The notes under the pieces: model-generated | Databases searched by the model: none | Told to the model about the DNA's origin: nothing | The model's input: the letters and a program-made list of their open reading frames with translations, nothing else | In this document: piece by piece, positions 34,569 through 45,935 of the stretch | Numbering within the stretch: position 1 is the first letter of the stretch | How the letters are laid out: every line of letters begins with the position of its first letter | Program-made: the position numbers and the translations under genes | Assembly (NCBI RefSeq): GCF_028583425.1 | Contig: NC_072801.1 | Location: forward strand, 62,139,766-62,203,765 | Source of the DNA: Eublepharis macularius | Taxonomy: Eukaryota > Chordata > Lepidosauria > Squamata > Eublepharidae | DNA length: 64,000 bases | Direction of reading: 5' to 3'

Positions 34569-37500
34569 ATGCCTGTTACTCTCCCCTTCTTACTTCTTAC
34601 TATCTGTGAGTACCATTTGGCTCTTTAGATCCACGAGTAGTTAGCAGGGTAGCTCGTGGTGTTTTTCTTTCCTCTGTGGATAATCCTTAGGCATTGAGGA
34701 AAACCAGCGGGATGTGGAACTTTGGGGACAAATCTTCAACTAGGAAGATAAGTGGAGGAATCCTTTGAGTTAAGCAAAAAGGAGTGAAGGGTTAAGCTCT
34801 GAGAATATGCAGAAATAATGCTTCTGAAGAAGAATGGGTTAATGAGATCCAAGCATAGTGACTGGATTCTTTGGGGGAAGGATGGCAATAGAGAGGATAA
34901 CTCGTGATTTTAGATAGAGGGGATAACTCGTGATTTAGAGTTTTAGATAGAGGAATTGGGATCTTTTAATTAGAACATAGGGTGGGAGTCGGAAAGCACC
35001 TTCAGAGTTTTGACTTCGGTGATTTAGGGTGGATTCAGGACAGACAAAAAAAAAAAGGAAGTTCATTTTCACACCGCATAATTAACTTACAGAATTCATT
35101 ATCACAACATATGGTGACGTCTGCTTAGATCATTTGAAATGAGGATAAAAAAATAATGGAAGATAGCTATCTCAGTGGATAAGTTGCTTGTAGCTGTGTT
35201 GGTCCAAAAGAAAAATCCAAGAATGCAATCCCTTGTGATATCTTTTATTAAGTCCAACTATGGCCGTTTCCACACGACTTACCGTCCTCTGGAATGTTGC
35301 GCAAAACACACAGAAGATAGTGTCTTCTCGCGCGAAATCGCACCAGGAAGACGTGATGTCGCACAAAACTCCCGGATGATAGCAGCCGTTTCCACACTAC
35401 TCACCTTCATCTGGAATGCTGCAGAATTTCACGAAAAAAATGCAGAAGATAGTGTCTTCTCGCATGAGTTTTGCACGACATCGCACAAAACTCGCACGAG
35501 AAGACACTATCTTCCGCATTTTTTTCATGACGTTCTGCAGCGTTCCGGATGAAGGTGAGTAGTGTGGAAACGGCCAGCATCTTCCTGGTGCGATTTTGCG
35601 CGAGAAGATGCTATCTTCCGTGTGTTTTGTACAACATTCCAGAGGCTGGTAAGTCGTGTGGAAACGGCCCTAATGTCACGTAACAAGATGCAAGCTGTTG
35701 AGTTCCCCGGAACTCTCCATCAGGCCAGATGTTACAAAATCAAAAAAGAAGAAAACAGCCAGTTTCTCAGTGCAGTTCTTCCAATGGGCAGCTGTCTTGC
35801 ACTACCTTCAGGATCAGAAGTGGTGTGGGGAAATGGGTGTTATGTCCTGGTGGTGAGCTTCCCAGGGACATCTGGCTGGCAATGTTACAGTCTGGAGGCA
35901 ATTCTGGCTCGGTCTTGTAGGTTAACATCTGGTGGCAGGAGGTGGAAGGAACCAGGGGAGGATTGGCCGTTTAACTTACATGGAAATTTCCAGGTGGCAG
36001 GCCAGTGTACAAGAGGGCCACTGGTGGCCAGGAGCAAGCAGAACCAAGCACCCGCAACTGTGACTGACCCTCAGGGAATGCTTGGCTCGGACTCTTCATC
36101 AGCCATGACGGGTGGTGTCTGCTTGCCAACTGTCTCCTACTCCATTGAGGAATGATGCAGTGGCTGAAAACATACTGTTGTCCACCACATGAAACTGAAG
36201 TGGCCCTGCAATGCTAATCTGGAACACTCAGCTTGACTTGCTCCAGGGCAACTTTAATTTCTCTCTCCACTCCAGGAAGGGAGCAAGAGGATTGGGCAAC
36301 CTGAATCCAGGGTTTCTGGGGTTTGCAAACCTCCCCTTCTCTCTTTTAGCCCTTCCAAAACCATCCATCTTCTGGCACCGGGCTCCAGACGCTGAAGGAA
36401 AACACCACTTTCGATGTACATCTCCTGAGGAATATGCAGGCGGCTGGTTCTCTCTATACCAGGGAGGCATCCAAGAACCTGTAGCTGAAAAGAAAGCCTC
36501 ACCCACACAGTCTGAAGTGACCTTCATAGTCCACAGCTCTGGCTCCAGTGAGCAATTCCGCTGCAGCTATCAGGTCTGGGATGCTGGGAAGACACTTCAT
36601 TCCCCACACAGCAACCCTGTAAATGTCACTGAAGGTAAGCATTGGGCCAGGAGTCACTTCGCCAGGTTTGGATGGCCAGAAGTTGCACAGCGAAGGAGGC
36701 TTGATACAAGGGCTGATGGGAGAGCCACAGAAGGTCTCCTGTGTGCTTTCATGGTTAGGAATCGGGACCCTGATGCTTTGAGCCTAAAGTTTTTGTTTAT
36801 TCCAGGCTACCCAAATGCTATGGTTTAGGTTCCTAAAATACAGAGGCCCAAACCCTATGTTCCATGTAAACCAGTGAGGCTTACCTCCCATTTGATAATG
36901 GCAAGGGTCAAGAAAATATATATGATATGGGTGTTTGTCATCCTCCTTTCCTTGGGTGATACAAAGATCTGGGCAGTCTTTCTGCAGTTTCTTTTCAGAG
37001 AGTGAGCTCTGGCATGAAACTAATGCTGTTTTTAATAATTGTTTTACTTTCCCCATGCTAGGAAGCTGGCACATGATTAGGGTTTCTAGGTATCTGGAGG
37101 AAAAAAATGTCCTGTCCTTTTAGTACAGGCTCAATGGGATGTTATTGACGAAGTGATCTTATTTACCTCCATGCCATGAAAAGTTTCAGCTGCCCATTTC
37201 CACACACTAAGCTTCTATGAAAGGGAAAGGGCATTTTTCTTCTGCCTGTTGGCAACCCTACACACAATATTTATGTCTGCCCTCCCCCTTGGAGGCACTT
37301 CCCTCACCTGTCCACTACTGGAAGTGCCAACAGGAGGTCAGAAGAGCGAGTGGAGAAGGAAGCAGACCGGTAGGGAATATCGATTAACACTCCACACCAT
37401 TCTGGGCTGCCCCACACTTTGATTCAAACAAGCAAGATAGGCTTTGCAAGAGGTCTGGTATAAGTCAATTAAAACGAATCTTTTTAGTCAAATCAGTGAG

Positions 37501-40500
37501 AGAGGAAAAAATAGGTTAACTTTTTAACGTTTCTAATTGTTATTTGGGAAATATTAAAAGGCATGGTTTAGTGTGGCTCACTCATAGGCTAGGAGTGTGA
37601 GCTTTGAATTTAGGAAATGGGGACTACAAAGAGTCTCTCTACATGATACTTCTTACATGAGGACATTCAAGTGAAAGGAGATGCAGTGTTAGCCTGGATG
37701 TGTAGTTTAAAAAGACAGAACGGAAGGCTCTGTCAATGGGCCCTGCCTTTTCAAACTATTGCCCCATTGCCTAAATTCTGTCTTTTAAAACTATGGGCGA
37801 ATCCACATTACTCATTCTAAGTCGCATGTTCCCCGCATTCCCCACGCAATCCCGAGTGCCGGTCACATTACCTCATTAAACAGACGCATTTCATTCGCAT
37901 TTCTCCCGAATATGTGGTCACAGTTTTTCAACAGGAGTTTCACGGTGGCCGTGAACGGGCCAATGCACAATTTATGTGGTTTTTTTAAAAACCACCCCCC
38001 TTCCTGTCTCTCCGGCCGTTCCAAGAGTTCCTATTGGCTGATTCAACTTGCAAGTGCTCCGTAGTCTGCAAAAGACTGTTTTTGACTTCATAGCATTGGA
38101 TTTATTGATTATGCTGTTTCTGAATCAAATCTGGTAGTTTGAAAAATCATTTTGGGGTGAATCCATCCTCAGAACGGACTCGCGAAACTTCCTTTTTAAC
38201 TGTTTTTTTATTTTTTTTATTTTATATTACTGTAATATCGAAATTACGGTGAATCAGTCATTCGAAATAAAGAAAACACAGAGCAGGACCTTCAGTAAAA
38301 TTCAGGCACTGAACTGTCCTGCATAGTAAATGCCCACGAAAGCTTCCCACATGCTTCCAAATTTCCAAAAAAGAAACGGGAGAGAGCCATCAGTGCTGTC
38401 AGTGGGGGAAAGAGAGGCATCATTATCTTCAATGATGTTTCTTTATAAGGCAAGATCGAAATAACGGAAAAGTGCGCTCAAAAAAATAAAAAAAATGGGC
38501 GGGAAAAAAAGGTCCCGCCCAAAAAAGCGGTTTTCGAGCGGCCGTGTGACCGGAGGGACGCGCGAGAAAGATGGATTGGAAGCAGGAATGTGAACGAAGA
38601 GGAAAAAATTGCGGATTGGAGGCAAACGGAAGATATCCGATAAACATGCGGGTAATGGGTGAATGTGGATTCGACCTATGTCTCCTGCATCTTCCTTCAC
38701 TTGAGTGTCTTTGTGTAAGAAACATTCTGCAGAGACTCAAAAAGGGGTGGGGTTTCTAGGTCAGAGGAGGGGCTTAAGTTGGCTCCCTTTGGCTATTCAA
38801 AGGTGAGCGGGTATACTCTACTATTTTTTTTCAACTTAAATTACGTGACGTCACGTGACATCGCGCAAATCTCGCATGAGAAAACGTGATCTGCATTTTT
38901 TGCGCAGTCTTCCAGGTTGTTACAAGCAGCGGTAAGCCGTGTGGAAATGGCCCATGACTGGGCTCACAAGAAGGTTTTACTAAAAGAAGGAGCTCTTGAG
39001 GAGTATAGAAAAATGTCAGCAGAGAATAAGGCCTAAGGCTCAGTGGATGGACATTTTTTCTGTCTGCTACAGATCATTACCCCAAGCCATTCATTGCCGT
39101 GAGTCCTGGTACTGAGGTCTCTTTGGGGCAGGACTGGACGATCCGCTGCTGGGCTCCATTACCTGGAGTGGCCTTTGTCCTCTATCAAGGCAGGGACTTC
39201 AGGATGGAGGTCATCCCCCGGGGAGACTCTTACATTGCTGAATTCTTCTTGAAGGATGTCACTGTGGCTGATACGGGCAGATACACCTGCTATTATCACA
39301 GCATCACAGAACCTTTCATCTGGTCCAATGCCAGCAACCCAGTACAACTAACAGTAACAGGTGAGGAATCTTAGGGTTTTAAGGTGACCATCTTTGTTTT
39401 GGGAATGCTCTGGGCTTGAGGTTTTCACATGGCCTGCTCCCTTTAAAGGAAATATTGGGATCAAACTTGGGTCGTTCTGCATGCAAACCGAAGCTCTGCT
39501 GCTGAATTGTAGCCCCTACCATTCTGCCACTGATTAAAGCTTAGCATCCCTGCTTAAAAAAAACAACACCTAACGTTTCTAGGGATGGTAGTGGCTGGAG
39601 GCTGAGATTGGCTTGTTTAGGAGGTATCAAAGGACGTGGCCAGGAGAAAACAAGTAGATTGCAGCAGCGGGGAGTGGCTCTAGATGTGGCTCATTATGGC
39701 ACAGAATAATGTATGGTGTGTCTAACTCTGAATCTTGTTTCATATCTTGTGTTTGAATTGTTTTCCATTTCTGGAATCTGAGCCATACTGCATTGTTTAT
39801 TGGAGGCTCTTGCTGTCTGTTTGAATTACTTATTTTGTCATCTGCCTTGAGTCTTGGTGAGAAAAGTAGGCTATTAATGGTTATTAATAATAAGTTCCAG
39901 TAATCAAGAAAGCAGAGGTGTCCCTTGATGTAGCAAAGGCCACAGACCTGCCTTTTTGCGTGCCGGTATTCCAAAACTATAAATCCTGAGAAACAAACAA
40001 CAGGCACAGCTAAGAACAAATTCTAAACCAAAATAAAGCTTGCAAGTTGATTAAAGGCATTCAGCTTTGTCAAAAATGTTACAAGCATGGAATTAAAATT
40101 TTGTGAGTATACCATTTTGAATTACATAGTGCAGAATTCCCAGTGTTCTCTGGCCTTTTGTACATAAAAGGCAGGAAGGGATACTGGATTTTGTACACAC
40201 TTGCTTTCCTAGCTTTATTCAGGGACAGTCTCAGTGATTCTGGGGCCCTTGGCAAACTACACCCCCACACACACACTGCCCCACGATCAGGGTCATGCAA
40301 GGAGTGGCTCTCGCTCTGTGTGAGGGGAGCATGAGCCACTGCTGTTGCCAGAAGCCAGCTGCCCAAGCAGCAAGCCCCAGATTGGAGTGTGTGTATGTGT
40401 GTGTGAAAGCAGCAACAGGAGGTAAACTGAGAGACCTTCTCTGCGGCCAGTAATTTGGACTGATAGAAAATTCCTCTAACCTTTGCAGCCTCATTCGTCT

Positions 40501-43408
40501 TCTTTTTTTTAAGTATAGGTCTATGACCATGAGGATGAGAAACATGCTACTTAAAGAGAAAAAAAACATTGTAACATCACTGAAGTTTTCTTCAGATTTT
40601 TTTTTTCAGTTTTATCACCTCTCAGGTTTACTCTTCCAGATGCAGCTGAAGTTCCTATTTACCAGGAGGTATTGGTGGACTCCGCAGGGAGATATCGCGT
40701 GAATTGCTCAGCACCTTCCATGAGTGAAGGCTGGTTCTATCTTTACCAGAATGGGAAGCTGTTTGCTCAGACCAGAGCTTGGCAAGATGGCAGGACCACG
40801 AGCTTCAACCTCACTGAAGAGGCCCTCAGTACTACCACAGGAGAGCTGAGTTGCCTGTATGGGTTAAATTGGCTCAATGACACTGATGCGTGGACACAAG
40901 GTGAGCCCAAGGAGACATGGAGGAAGTGTAGGAAAGCCAAAAGTCAGGCAGATGGACAAAATAATGGGATGATGAGAGCCAGTCTGGTGTAATGGTTAAG
41001 AGCGGCAGGACTCTAATCTGGAGAACTGGGTTTGATTCCCCACTCCTCTACAAAGACAACTGGGTGACCTCGAGTCAGTCACAGCTTCTCAGTGTTCTCT
41101 CAGCCCCACCTATGTCACAGGGAGTCTGTTTGTGGGGATAAAAATGACATTGACTTTGAAAACCACTTTAAATGTGGCACTAATCGATCCAGAAGAGTGG
41201 TATATAAGCACAAGGTTATGATAATGTGTACATATGGAAAGATGGATGTGGTGAGGTTGAGCCAAGGTCAGCAAGATGGATGTGTGGAATGGATGACAGG
41301 CAGCCATACTCAAGCAACCACTAGGGCCCAAAATAGACCTCTTGTCAGAACTGTGGCTAGATAATGTCCTTACTCCAGACTACCTTCTGCAATCAGACAA
41401 AAGCCCGTTGTTTTCAAAAGTTTACTGAAGAAAGAATTCATTATAGTCCACGGGCCCAGATACAATATCCAGGCTGGTACATGTGTATTGTTACGAATGA
41501 TAGGCAAAGCATGAGTTACAAAGTATCAGAACCCAGCAGGCCCAACCTCCCCACATAGTTCTCAAAACAATCCCTTTGAAGCTGAGAAAGCGAAAGTTTC
41601 CCAAGGCTGGAGAAGCGATAGCCAAAACAATCCCCTTCCGTGAGATAGTGGCTGGGAACATCCTGGCACCTGTGAACAAAGCACTTAGAATACTGAAAGA
41701 ATTAATATGGAGTCTCTTTGGTTACATACAAACACTTCAACCCTGACACCTCTCCAATAAATATGTTGACAGGAAATTATGTTGCATTGGAGTCTGCTAT
41801 ACCAAAACAAGCTACCAGGGTATGTTTACAAAACTCTCAGTACATCAGTCAGGGCTCATTTTGAGGGGGAATGCGCAGGAACACAGTTCCGGTAGTTCTC
41901 CAAAGAGGTCACATGTCAGGTGGCCCCGCCCACCTGATTTTTGGCCATTTTGGGCCCATTTTGGCCTGCATTTGGCCCAAAATGTCCAGGATTGGGCCTA
42001 AAACCACCAGGATCATGCCTCTGACAGGTGGTGGATCACTCACCCGCTCAGCAGTGGCCCAATTCTGACCATTTTGGGCCCCTTTCCGGCCTTTTTCAGC
42101 CCTAAATGACCAAGATTGGATCTAAAACAGCCAGGATAGGTGATGTCAGGAGTGTGGCATATGCAAATCAGTTATGCTAATGACACACTTCTGGTGATGG
42201 CAAGGGGTGTGGCATATGCTAATGAGTTGTGCTAATGAGTTATGCAAATGAGTTCCTGCAGCTCTTTTTCTACGAAATGACCCCTGACATCAGTCATCCA
42301 TATCAAATAGAGAACATCTTAGCACAGTAGATTTCCCCACATCCCCCCAGCAGCCCCCATGATCCCCCCAAAAGTATTGCCACCATCAAAGCAGGCCAGG
42401 GATAAAAAGGCACAAAGGAGAGCAGTGTGTAGGTGAGTCAGGGGGGATAATTGGCCAAACTTTCCTCATCTTTTGTGCTAGTAGAAAGGAGATTATCGGG
42501 GACTTCTGGGAGAAGGCAGGAAGATCCATTTCCATGTGCATTTGTATGATCCAAACTATTACGTTTTTTCAAAGTGGGGAAAAAATTCAGTGTGGGAAAC
42601 AGCAAAAGCATTTGTATGCAGATCATTGCGTGTGAAAGTCACACATATGTGTGTGGTGCTCCTGATGAACTTGCAGGGCACGCATGCTAGAAGCCATCAT
42701 CAGCTGTTGCTTTTCAGCTTGTGCAGCAAAAGACATGCTTGCATAATCTGTTCACATGGGGGTTTTACAGATTGTTTTCCAGAACAGAAGCATTTACCAT
42801 TAAGGCTCAGACTATACGGCTTTTAACAAGTAGGATTCAGGCTATGCGGCCTTACTCACCCTCCCAGTCACACAGGAGCTTTGGGGAGCTGCTTTCTCAA
42901 GAGCCACAGGGGCCCAAATCTGCTCAGGACCACGGTATGGGCAGATATGTCGCTCCTGCCTCTCTCCCCCCATGATATTTTCTTGAGACAGAATGGCCCA
43001 AAGGGAATCTTACTTGCTCCATTTTGGAGCTGCATACTCAATGATTTGATATAGTTAGCTAAAATAAAAACTTTAAAAAAAAACACTCTGTATACTGAAA
43101 ACTTTTAAAAATAAGAGAAAGTTCATTCTTTTTGCTTTGTTGTAAAGTATTTCCTCCCCCCCCCCCCCCTCTGTTCCTTGAAAGACTCTCGTTCCCGGAG
43201 CACTGATTTCAGCAAGGCCAACATGTTGCGACTTGGACTTGGGGCTGGCATCCTTCTAGTGGCTCTGCTTTTCGTAGCTGATGCATATTGGAATGAGAGA
43301 CAGCAAAGGGGCTGCGTGCCAAGCGAGGAGATCCTGGCCCAGGAAGATCCCAGTGGACTGATAGAGGCTCTGCTTTGCAAAACCTCCTGCCCTGGTACCT
43401 GTGTTTGA
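34569..43408 (+). CDS. Leukocyte receptor complex Ig-like receptor, OSCAR/GPVI-like, activating type
   Basis: This is a predicted cell-surface receptor of the leukocyte receptor complex. Exons: a tentative signal-peptide exon 34569-34605 (MPVTLPFLLLTI, phase 1), Ig1 36350-36634, Ig2 39073-39360, Ig3 40640-40900, and stalk, membrane and tail 43185-43408. All Ig exons are phase 1 to phase 1, as is usual for this family. Each Ig domain has its cysteine pair (FRCTSP...FRCSY; TIRCWAP...YTCYY; VNCSAP...LSCLY). Ig1 and Ig3 resemble each other (GWFSLYQGG, GWFYLYQNG), suggesting an internal duplication. The membrane segment MLRLGLGAGILLVALLF begins with an arginine placed as in OSCAR and GPVI, whose arginine pairs with the FcR gamma chain. 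The tail of about 40 residues has no ITIM or ITAM. A second small signal exon, common in the family, was not resolved. It sits next to NDUFA3 like mammalian OSCAR but has three Ig domains, not two. Confidence 0.85.
35180..35740. repeat. Interspersed repeat interrupted by a foldback transposon
   Basis: The segments 'GTTGGTCCAAAAGAAAAATC ... TTTTATTAAGTCCAACTA' and 'TGTCACGTAACAAGATGCAA ... GGAACTCTCCATCAGG' appear to be two halves of one older repeat split by the foldback element at 35,262-35,669. They lie in the receptor's first intron. Confidence 0.5.
35262..35669. mobile_element. Nested foldback DNA transposons (outer 35,262-35,669; inner about 35,396-35,574)
   Basis: The outer arms start GGCCGTTTCCACACGACTTA and end with the exact complement, and they pair for most of their length. 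The inner element has its own ends, CCGTTTCCACACTACTCACC and GGTGAGTAGTGTGGAAACGG, flanked by CAG on both sides. CTA flanks the outer element, offset by one base at the left. The two are related but distinct subfamilies. Neither encodes a protein. Confidence 0.8.
37795..38676. mobile_element. Non-autonomous DNA transposon with 'GGGCGAATCCAC' ends, about 882 bp
   Basis: Terminal repeats GGGCGAATCCACATTACTCA and GGTGAATGTGGATTCGACC are flanked by TAT on both sides (37792-37794 and 38677-38679). A 3-base duplication of this type fits a PIF/Harbinger-like element, but the superfamily is uncertain. No transposase frame is visible. The left flank is an older inverted repeat (GTTTAAAAAGACAGAA at 37,706 with its complement near 37,778). 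It lies in the receptor intron before Ig2. Confidence 0.65.
38825..38957. mobile_element. Foldback transposon half (GTGTGGAAA family)
   Basis: 'ATCGCGCAAATCTCGCATGA' and 'GGTAAGCCGTGTGGAAATGG' match the right arm of the family seen nested at 35,262 and whole at 62,909. The left arm is missing or unrecognisable. Confidence 0.55.
40976..41225 (+). repeat. tRNA-derived SINE
   Basis: The head 'GTCTGGTGTAATGGTTAAGA' (A box) and 'GGGTTTGATTCCCC' (B box) are followed by the body 'GGTGACCTCGAGTCAGTCAC' and 'AGAGTGGTATATAAGCA'. It lies 76 bases past the Ig3 exon of the receptor. Confidence 0.8.
41850..42286. mobile_element. hAT-type MITE, copy 1, with perfect 8-bp target duplication
   Basis: The ends CAGGGCTCATTTTG and CGAAATGACCCCTG are inverted repeats, flanked by ACATCAGT at 41842-41849 and 42287-42294. 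The interior repeats 'GGCCATTTTGGGCCC'-type words, then a run of octamer-like motifs: ATGCAAAT at 42161 and 42242, ATGCTAAT at 42174 and 42216. It lies in the intron between Ig3 and the membrane exon. Copy 2 is at 45,480-45,902. Confidence 0.88.
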
Positions 43409-43644
43409 AGAAGTGAGAGAAGGATGGGCCAGAAGCCAGCCATGGCAGGCCTCTGCCAATTTATTCTGGTGTAGTCTTCTCTGAAGGAAGAGCTTGGAAG
43501 ATCATGACTTTAAAGCCACAGATCTACAAGACTTCATTGACCATCTTTTATGGACCTGCCACCAGACCACTGATACATTTAGCTATATATTTAGCTCTAT
43601 CTCATGGTAACACCAGGGCCAGCAACTGGGTTGGGTGGTCCCTA

Positions 43645-43735
43645 TGGTTGCCAACCTTCAGGTAGGACCTGGACATTTCCAAGAGTTACATCTCCAGACT
43701 ACAGAGATCATTTCCTCTGGAGAAAAATGGCTTGG
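43645..43735 (+). mobile_element. GTTGCC-family MITE, 3'-truncated
   Basis: 'GGTTGCCAACCTTCAGGTAG' through 'CTCTGGAGAAAAATGGCTT' match the first 90 bases of the family. It lies in or just past the receptor 3' UTR. Confidence 0.65.
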
Positions 43736-44382
43736 GAACCTGGGAACTTTTTTGGCCCAGTGGCTTAGAAGTTGGTTCTGGATCTTGGGAAAGTGGGTTC
43801 AAGATCAGGTTTCAGAAGGTCCATACAAAACACACTGTGTAGCCTTTGGTAAGCCAATATTCCTCTGCCTCAATTTCCCATTTGTAAAATGGTAATAAAA
43901 GCAACCTACCTCACAGGGTTGTTGTGAGGTTGAGCACAATAAAGACTGGTACAGATTTAACAAAGTAAAAGTACAATTCCACAAGTATAATACTTGGATT
44001 TTTGTCCACAATACCAATATGTGGCAACCCAAGAGGTGGATTTCTTATAATTATGGGATTGTCAGTTCTTGCTCCTACTATGCCTATGACAACTGTGTGA
44101 TATGGAAAGATTCTATAGGTGCCACTTTTCCCTTTTTTTTTTATTGTAACTATAGGTGCCACTTTTCCCAAGCATGGAGCTACTATGCAACTAGGCTGAA
44201 TAAGGAATGAAGAACTACAATTAAGGAACTGGGAACCAAATCTATCCTGGCAGTTTTAGGAAAAGCTTTACTCATTGAATGTTTGTGTGCCATGCTACTT
44301 TTAAAGGCATACGAGTGTCAGGAAAACAAATTGCAGCCTTAGGAATAGAGTTCTCTGGAGAGAGTGAGAGAGAGAACAAACT

Positions 44383-44610
44383 AGTGTGGTGTAGTGGTTA
44401 TGATGTCGGACGAGGACCTGAAGACCCAGGTTTGAATCCCCACTCTGCCATGAAAGCTTGCTGGGTGACCTTTGGCCAGTCACACACTCTCAGCCTAACC
44501 TGTCTCACAAAGTTGTTGAGGGGATACATAGAAGAGAGGAGGATTATGTAAGCCCACTTGGGTTCCTACTGGGGAGAAAAGTGGAGGCATACATTAATAT
44601 AAATAAATAA
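44383..44610 (+). repeat. tRNA-derived SINE
   Basis: 'GTGTGGTGTAGTGGTTATGA' (A box) and 'CAGGTTTGAATCCCCACTCT' (B box) are followed by 'GAAAGCTTGCTGGGTGACCT' and the 'CTCACAAAGTTGTTGAGG' body. It ends in a short A/T-rich tail. Confidence 0.8.
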
Positions 44611-45204
44611 CATTAATCAGACAGCCACAGCATGTTAAGGGTTAAGTGTTGCTCCCTTCCCAGGTGAAGCCAGTTAGCAATTTCTAGCTTGACTGGGACT
44701 GGTGGTATAAACTGCTGATTAAGAAAGGCAAATATGTTGTTGTTCAGTTTCAGTGCGAAAGAACGATGTTGTGGAAAGCACAAGTATTTGGGTAAGTGAA
44801 AGAAGTTTCTTTGCTTTGTCAGTGAAGAATTCTGCCCCGGAGCCTAGCTCAGTAGGTCCTGTCCCTCCCCTTCCTCTATTCCACCCTGTCTGTGCTTTGT
44901 AATCTAGGCCCCCTTTTCATTAGTTTCTAGCGGAACTAATTAATGACTTCCACCAGAGTCCCATTTCTAGGAACAGCAGATGGGATAGGTAAAAATAGAA
45001 AAGCTTCCTATGGAGGATGTCCAAAATGAAAAGCGAAGCTTAAGCATGGAGGAGAAGCGGGGAAATAAGTACATTTTTCAGGGCTGGGGAAGGGAGCAGG
45101 GCTACCACACTGGCCAGCTTTCTTAAGCTTAATAAAGGAGGGAACGAGAGAGTCTATTTTTTATTTTATTTTTTAACCACTGTTTGTTTCGTAATTGGAA
45201 CACA

Positions 45205-45405
45205 GAGTTGCCAAGTCTGGGATAAGAAATTCCTGAATATTTGGGGGTGGAACCTGGAGAAGATGGGGTGAGGGCAGGAGAGGGGTGTAATGCTATAGAG
45301 TCCACCATCCAAAGCACCCATTTTCTCTAGGGGAACTGAGTAGTCTGGAGGTCATTTGTAATTCTTGGAGATCTCCAGGCCTCACCTGGAGAATGGCAAC
45401 CATAA
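45205..45405 (-). mobile_element. GTTGCC-family MITE
   Basis: A reverse copy: 'AGAGTTGCCAAGTCTGGGAT', 'ATGCTATAGAGTCCACCATC' and 'CCTCACCTGGAGAATGGCAA'. Confidence 0.7.
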
Positions 45406-45479
45406 TGGAACAACCTGAAGTGTTTCAGGTGAGATCAGATCCTTCTGATCTTACCTAAAGTGATCTGAATAGTTGTGAT

Positions 45480-45902
45480 CAGGGCTCATTTTGAGGGAGA
45501 ACGCGCAGGAACGCAGTTCCGGCAGTTCCCCAAAGAGGGCACATGTCAGGTGGCCCCACCCACCTGACACTCAGCCATTTGGGGCCAGTTTTGGCTTGGA
45601 TTAGGGCCGAAATGGCCCGGATCGGGCCGCTGATGGGTGGTGGATCACTGTTCTGCTCAGCAGCGGCCCGATCCTGACCATTTTGGGCCCCTTTTCGGCC
45701 CCTTTTTGCCATTTTGGGCCCAATTTTGTCCCTGAATGGCCAGGATTGGGTTCAAAACAGCCAGGATAGGTGATGTCAGGGGGTGTGGCATATGCAAATC
45801 AGTTGTTAATAACACACTTCCAGTGATGTCAAGGGGCATGACATATGCGAATGAGTTATGCTAATAAGTTCCTCCAGCTCTTTTTCTACGAAATGACCCC
45901 TA
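45480..45902. mobile_element. hAT-type MITE, copy 2, with perfect 8-bp target duplication
   Basis: The ends CAGGGCTCATTTTG and CGAAATGACCCCTA are flanked by GTTGTGAT at 45472-45479 and 45903-45910. The layout is the same as 41,850-42,286, with octamer-like motifs ATGCAAAT (45792), ATGCGAAT (45845) and ATGCTAAT (45858). Confidence 0.88.
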
Positions 45903-45935
45903 GTTGTGATCATAAAGGAATCTCTCTGCTACTAC

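Noticed and set aside
35262-35669. CRISPR-like repeated palindromes
   Set aside because: These are nested terminal inverted repeats of DNA transposons; there are no regular direct repeats with unique spacers, and the genome is a vertebrate's.
36071-36110. Candidate second signal-peptide exon of the Ig receptor
   Set aside because: An acceptor (CCCTCAG) and the sequence WNAWLGLFIS look possible, but the nearby donor gives the wrong phase for the Ig1 exon.
35562-36155. Plus-strand open frame of 197 codons
   Set aside because: It starts inside the nested foldback element and runs through unrelated intron sequence, with no recognisable domain.
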